Shown one piece after another: positions 53,110 to 57,148 of a stretch of DNA of 57,148 bases. Made by a program: the position numbers and the translations under genes. The stretch is from Gnetum montanum (lineage: Eukaryota > Streptophyta > Gnetopsida > Gnetales > Gnetaceae): assembly GCA_015680685.1 (NCBI GenBank), contig MNCI01005936.1:707786-764933 (forward strand). The letters run 5' to 3'. The notes beneath the pieces are model-generated. The model was given only the letters and a program-made list of their open reading frames with translations. It made no database searches and was not told where the DNA came from. The stretch's first letter is position 1, and the number at the start of each line of letters is the position of its first letter.

Positions 53110-55429
53110 ATTCCTTCTTCTCATAAAAGCAACTCACCACCTAAGGACCACACACGAGACAGTCGGCAAGATAAAAAGCACAACCAAAATCAGCCAAGTC
53201 CTAAACAATACAAGATAGATTATACTCATCCTGATGAGTATATTCCAGACTTCACTTTTATCCTCCATCAAGATGAACAACTGCAGTGGAGAGAATTGCA
53301 AGGTAACATTGTGTTACCCCCAGATCGATCAGTCTCTTGCATTCTTTTCCATGCCTTAGCATAGATTGGCATGCAAGAACATTTTGCGGAATACGTTGTG
53401 GAAGATTTTGATATGAGGGATTATTATCCCATAGATGCCCAATGTATGAGAGACTTAAGGTAGGAGAGTCAACATGCTTTTCTGAAGGGCAAAGCCTAGC
53501 ATGTCCTTAGCAAAATAGGAGATGAGGAACCCCTTATCACGGGTTCTTTAGCAAAAGATGTTCCCCCTCCTAACGATGGTGAGGAGGATGAGTATCAGAA
53601 CCTATGATCAACGATACATATCCCTGGTTCTAATGACCATGAGCACCAACTGTTCACAGAGGGAAAAACCACTCATGCTAAGGATGAGCACTTTGGTCAT
53701 CACCACGATCGGGGCCGTAGTAGCCGAAGAGAAGGCAAGAAACATCATCATGGTGATGGTTCCCCTTCTTCTTCTCCTTCATCCCATCATTCACTCTCTC
53801 CTTCCACATCTGGGTATAGCCACCATGAACATAAAGGTGAGGATAAAAGTAAGAAGGATGAAAGACCTCGACATGAAAGTCGAGAGAGAGGACAAGGGCA
53901 AGGACATAGGGAGAGTAGGGAACAATGTAGACATCACAGGCGTCATGAAAGAGACGATCATGATGAGCCCCTACTCACAACCTGAAGTATTCTTGACATT
54001 ACGGAGGCAGTTAGGATTCCCACAAGGAATTTAAAAGATAGCAGGATCAAACGATTAGATATGAACAACATCCCATGATTCGAAGGGGGATATAATGCAG
54101 ATCCGCAAAATCATTTACAAGAATTCCATGATGCTTGTGCCTTGCAGAATATAGAAAATGAGTGGCAAAAACTTAAGTTGTTCCCAAGGACACTCACCAA
54201 AGAAGCAGAGAGCTGGTACCAGTCCTTAGTACCAGAAACCATCAGGAGGTGAAGTACGATGATAGAACTGTTCAATGAGAAGTATCAAATGTACTCCATA
54301 GTGTCCAATTTGCGTAAGCAGATCCAAGGCTGGAAGCAAGGTACACATGAACCCTTGGATGTTGCCATGGCCCGCTACTACACATTGTTACATCATTGCC
54401 TGGGCCATGGGTATGCTCAACGAGATCAACTTTGCCACATCGTGGATAGGCTAAGGCATGAAACTAGAAGAACCCTTGGAACTTATGCCCAAGGGAGACT
54501 CTCACAACTTAGAGCCCATGAAGTACGTAGCTTGTTGGAACAAGTAGAAAATGAAGAAGGTGAGCTACGAAAAAGGGAAAGTATGGAAGAGTACAACCAC
54601 GACCCCTCCCTTCGAAAGAAGGGAGTGAAATTTTGTGATGAAGAGGATGAGTTACCAATTCGAAGAGTTGGTGAACTAAAAAACCTTTCCAATCCAAAAA
54701 TTAACAATAGAAATAGCGGCTAAGGTAGAAGATGTATGGAGTTCCTTAGACTCTAAAATTAAAACTGTCTTGAAAATTGTAGAAGAGTCTAAGGTAGAAC
54801 CAAGTAGTGAAAAAGGTAAGAAAAAGTGGAGAGATTTAGGCCCTGCACATAACAAGGGTAAGGGAAAAATCACTAACTCCAATGTGGCTGAAGAATCTGA
54901 TATAGACGATGATGGTGGATGTGAGATCTGCCACTATGACCATCCTAAGGGATGTTGTCCTATCATCTCACATCTACAGGAGTCTGGGGTGTTTGTGCTT
55001 AATCCAAGACTCAACCAATGGCAAACACCCCGAGGGTTATCTTATCCACAAGGTAACCCAAGGTAGTTCCACCAACCCTTAACGTATTATCCAAGTGGAA
55101 CTCCACCACAGTCCATCGAACATCATCAGCAGTGGCAATACCCACAGTCATGGGGGATGCCATCGCCGAAACATCAGTACCCTTATCAGCAGCCTGACCC
55201 TTATGGATATTATGTGCAGCAGCCGATTTCTCCAAGTGACTCTATGAGTCACTCAACTCCCAACCATCACTACCAAGTTCGGGAGTACTTCAAAAGGACT
55301 CCTTCTCCTCCAGGAGACATCTCACACTCATTCCATCCTCCTAATCCATCTGCACCTCTTACACCAGTAGTAGTTCCCATAACACCTCCTGCTCCAACAA
55401 TGCAAGGGGAACTTCCTCCTCAATGGTAG
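53110..55429 (+). pseudogene. gag of element I (well preserved)
   Basis: By alignment with G and C the start codon should be at 53110, but it reads ATT. Blocks: YKIDYTHPDEYIPDFTFILH (53203-53262) then QDEQLQWRELQGNIVLPP; a His/Ser/Arg-rich linker (53690-53960); LDMNNIP and GGYNADPQNHLQEFHDACAL (54055-54146); a capsid-type region open 54259-54723 with LRKQIQGWKQ and HIVDRLRHETRRTLGTYAQG. One frameshift lies at about 54690-54725. Then CEICHYDHPKGCCPIISHLQ (about 54922-54981) and a Tyr/Pro/Gln-rich tail to the stop at 55427. About eight stops, mostly of C-to-T type. Confidence 0.9.
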
Positions 55430-56340
55430 CAACATCATGCTGCGAGAGTTGTAAATATCCAACCCACTACTAGTTCTGACAACTGTAAAAAGAGAATACC
55501 TTACTTCAAAACCAAAAGCCTAGACAAACTCTCGCAAAAATAAGCGATTGAGACCATGTACACTCCTCCATCACCATCTAACACTTTGGAGAACCCTTTA
55601 GTCCAATAGAGTGTAACGCATACGGTTATGTTAACGCATACTGTAACCGACTGGATCAAGGTAGGCCGCCTTCCCAGAAAACTAACTGACCTTGGGAGTC
55701 CCTTAATCTATTTGCAGATTTCCAAAACTAAATCACATAGGGCTCTTCTTGACTCAGGTTCTAGAGTCAACTTAATTTCATAAGAGATGTATCACGCTTG
55801 GAACCTGCCCCAACTTAAGAAGAGCAACATTTAACTAGAGTTGGCAGACCAGTCCATCATCATTCCCTTGGGATTGGTGGAGGACATCATCACCACTATG
55901 TGTGGTTGATCTTACCCAGCTAATTTCCTGGTGATTGAAGTGAAAAACAACGAAGGGGAATTCTTGATTATAATGGGAAGGGCATGGCTGAGTACAGGAA
56001 ACGCATGCCTTAGGATCTGCAATCTTTCCTTGGAAATCTCTAAGATAAACATATGTGGAAGGATCGAGAAGAGGAAAGTTCCATGCATCACATACAGTGA
56101 TTCATTGGGTGATGACATGGAGGAAATGCCTCCATGTAACAGGTGTGCCCAAGAAACATTGAAACAAAGATGCCTATATGTAGTAACCACACAAGAAGTA
56201 GAAGACACCCCATGGTTGATAGCTACTAGAAGGAGCAAAAAAATATGCATGGAACGAACTGAGAAAACCCATGCTAACAACAAAGGCATAGACACATTAG
56301 AATATGAGCATCGCCAACTTCCATCCCTCAATCTAAGATC
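55430..56340 (+). pseudogene. Protease of element I
   Basis: Same frame as the end of gag. ALLDSGSRVNLIS has an intact Asp-Ser-Gly (55751-55759). NLPQLKKSN, ELADQSIIIPLGLVEDIITT and the open frame from 55931 with IIMGRAWLSTGNACLRICNL follow; GRAWLSTGNA corresponds to the C-terminal retropepsin strand seen as GRPFLATGNA in Athila. A linker (YVVTTQEVEDTPW near 56177-56215) corresponds to the PR-RT linker of G (YIVATK near 43396). RT does not follow. Confidence 0.88.
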
Positions 56341-56412
56341 ATCAATTGGGAGAAGTTGGGAACTTTTACGAAATTCAAACAGATGCTCATTATTTTGGAT
56401 CTCTCCCTTACA

Positions 56413-56435
56413 ACTCAGTCATGGGGGAGATGGCC
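56413..56435 (+). promoter_or_regulatory. Post-pol PPT-like site, element I
   Basis: CTCAGTCATGGGGGAGATGG, the best-preserved internal copy, sharing TCAGTCATGGGGG with the terminal PPT of element A. Confidence 0.55.
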
Positions 56436-56460
56436 ACCTATGCTAATCATATGGGGCCCT

Positions 56461-56560
56461 CAATTCTTTTAAGTTTTTGTTTTACATGTTTTTGTTTTAC
56501 ACATTTTTTTTTTACAAATTTCTTTAACTTTTCTCATTTTTGTTTTACATCATCATTATA
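56461..56560 (+). repeat. T-rich tract of element I
   Basis: TTTTTGTTTTACATG and TTTTTTTTTACAAATTTC repeats, then TTTAACTTTTCTCATTTTTG; a shorter version of the element A tract (one 33-bp-like unit instead of three). Confidence 0.85.
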
Positions 56561-56570
56561 ATTTTTCAAT

Positions 56571-57148
56571 TTTTATGTGTGTGTGTGATCCACACTGTAA
56601 GTTTGTCCCATAATAAGTTTTCTTCATGATGGTATGAACTGTTTTCATATTGATTGCTAATGTTTGGTTTTTACCTTTAAGTCACAATGTTGATACTAAG
56701 GTATGTTTCTTTTGATATGGCAGGCAATGAGACCACTTCATCCATCCATCCACCAATTTCTATGGTTTCTCTTGGCTTGGAAATCTATAGTTCCTTTCTA
56801 ATAAGAACTTTAATGAATCAATGACTGGGGATTTCTCAAACTAAGGAAGGACTCATGGATTGAAAAGGGTGTGACTTCAAAGGAACTTGATGCTTTCATG
56901 TTGGTCATTCTCTTGGGTGCTTGAATGTTTCTTCTTGAGTTTTGTTGCCATTCTGATGTTACCTAATTATCGGAAGCTGAGACAATAAAAATAAGAAGTC
57001 TTTGCATGGTGTGGTTCTCACACATAAAAACATAAAACACGAAAAAAAACCAAGTGAGAATTCAAAGCACACCCCTTAGACGCATAAACTTGGGCTACAA
57101 GCACTGGTTATGGAACCAAAAGTGTTCCCTCTAACTAAGGCCCTTCTC
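56571..57148 (+). other. Spacer of element I, cut by the window end
   Basis: Nearly colinear with 1326-1920 of element A: GTGTGTGTG, GGTATGTTTCTTTTGATATGG, GGAAGGACTCATGGATTGAA and CTCTAACTAAGGCCCTTCTC. No coding sequence is seen. Confidence 0.8.

Larger units (their letters stand above)
52139..57148 (+). mobile_element. Element I: gag-protease element lacking pol, runs off the window
   Basis: Order: 5' LTR, gag, protease, PPT-like site, T-rich tract, spacer. Protease passes into post-integrase sequence between about 56150 and 56410, so RT, RNase H and integrase are deleted. The ORF3 region, if present, lies beyond the window. Its spacer is the closest match to that of element A. Confidence 0.9.

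Noticed and set aside
1-57148. Host genes or tRNA/rRNA genes
   Set aside because: Apart from the 117 bases at 3873-3989, every stretch could be assigned to a retrotransposon or its spacer; no tRNA-like box pair or rRNA-like sequence was noticed. A tRNAscan and protein search would be decisive.

Overview
The window is plant nuclear DNA made almost entirely of nested, decayed retrotransposons. I see no host gene, tRNA, rRNA or CRISPR array. The main family is a Ty3/gypsy lineage that I place in or next to the Athila clade. The grounds are a primer-binding site complementary to plant tRNA-Asp, an FMDDF reverse-transcriptase box, a single RNase H, integrase directly after RNase H, and a long extra gene (called ORF3 here) between pol and the 3' LTR. 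Age, nesting depth and dominance of C-to-T/G-to-A decay suggest a large, heavily methylated seed-plant genome. The species cannot be read from the sequence.

Layout, left to right. (A) 1-3872 (+): 3' part of an element (integrase, spacer, polypurine tract, 3' LTR). (B) 3990-7068 (-): a spacer-integrase-RNase H fragment. (C) 7069-26024 (-): a full-length-type element (5' LTR, tRNA-Asp PBS, gag, RT, RNase H, integrase, ORF3, PPT and a 48-bp stub of 3' LTR). Its ORF3 is split by (D) 8883-17467 (-), a complete element with two LTRs and a 5-bp target duplication that carries gag and ORF3 but no pol. (E) 26025-29500 (+): a decayed L1-type LINE holding a tiny SINE/RTE-like insertion with a perfect 16-bp duplication. 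(F) 29501-39342 (+): gag, protease and ORF3, without RT/RNase H/integrase. (G) 39343-51955 (+): full gene order gag-PR-RT-RH-IN-ORF3. (H) 51956-52138: a fragment of another LTR type. (I) 52139-57148 (+): gag and protease then the post-pol spacer, running off the window. F, G, H and I form a same-strand chain in which each newcomer sits inside the LTR of the previous one.

The most interesting pattern concerns ORF3. In all four elements where the region is readable (C, D, F, G), a second TATA box lies a few hundred bases upstream of ORF3. Just upstream of that TATA is a cluster of the same short motif found in the U3 of that element's own LTR: GATATC palindromes in D, GATATCAT-type repeats in F, and TTGAC/GGCCCC repeats in C and G. 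A 3' splice-site-like sequence abuts the ORF3 start codon in D and F. A second PPT-like sequence follows pol, or its deletion point, in six elements. Together this suggests that ORF3 is an independently transcribed module whose promoter tracks its LTR. ORF3 looks like an N-terminal domain of the 'putative plant transposon protein' kind plus a long coiled coil, not an envelope protein. No copy is intact, and all functional statements are inference from decayed sequence.
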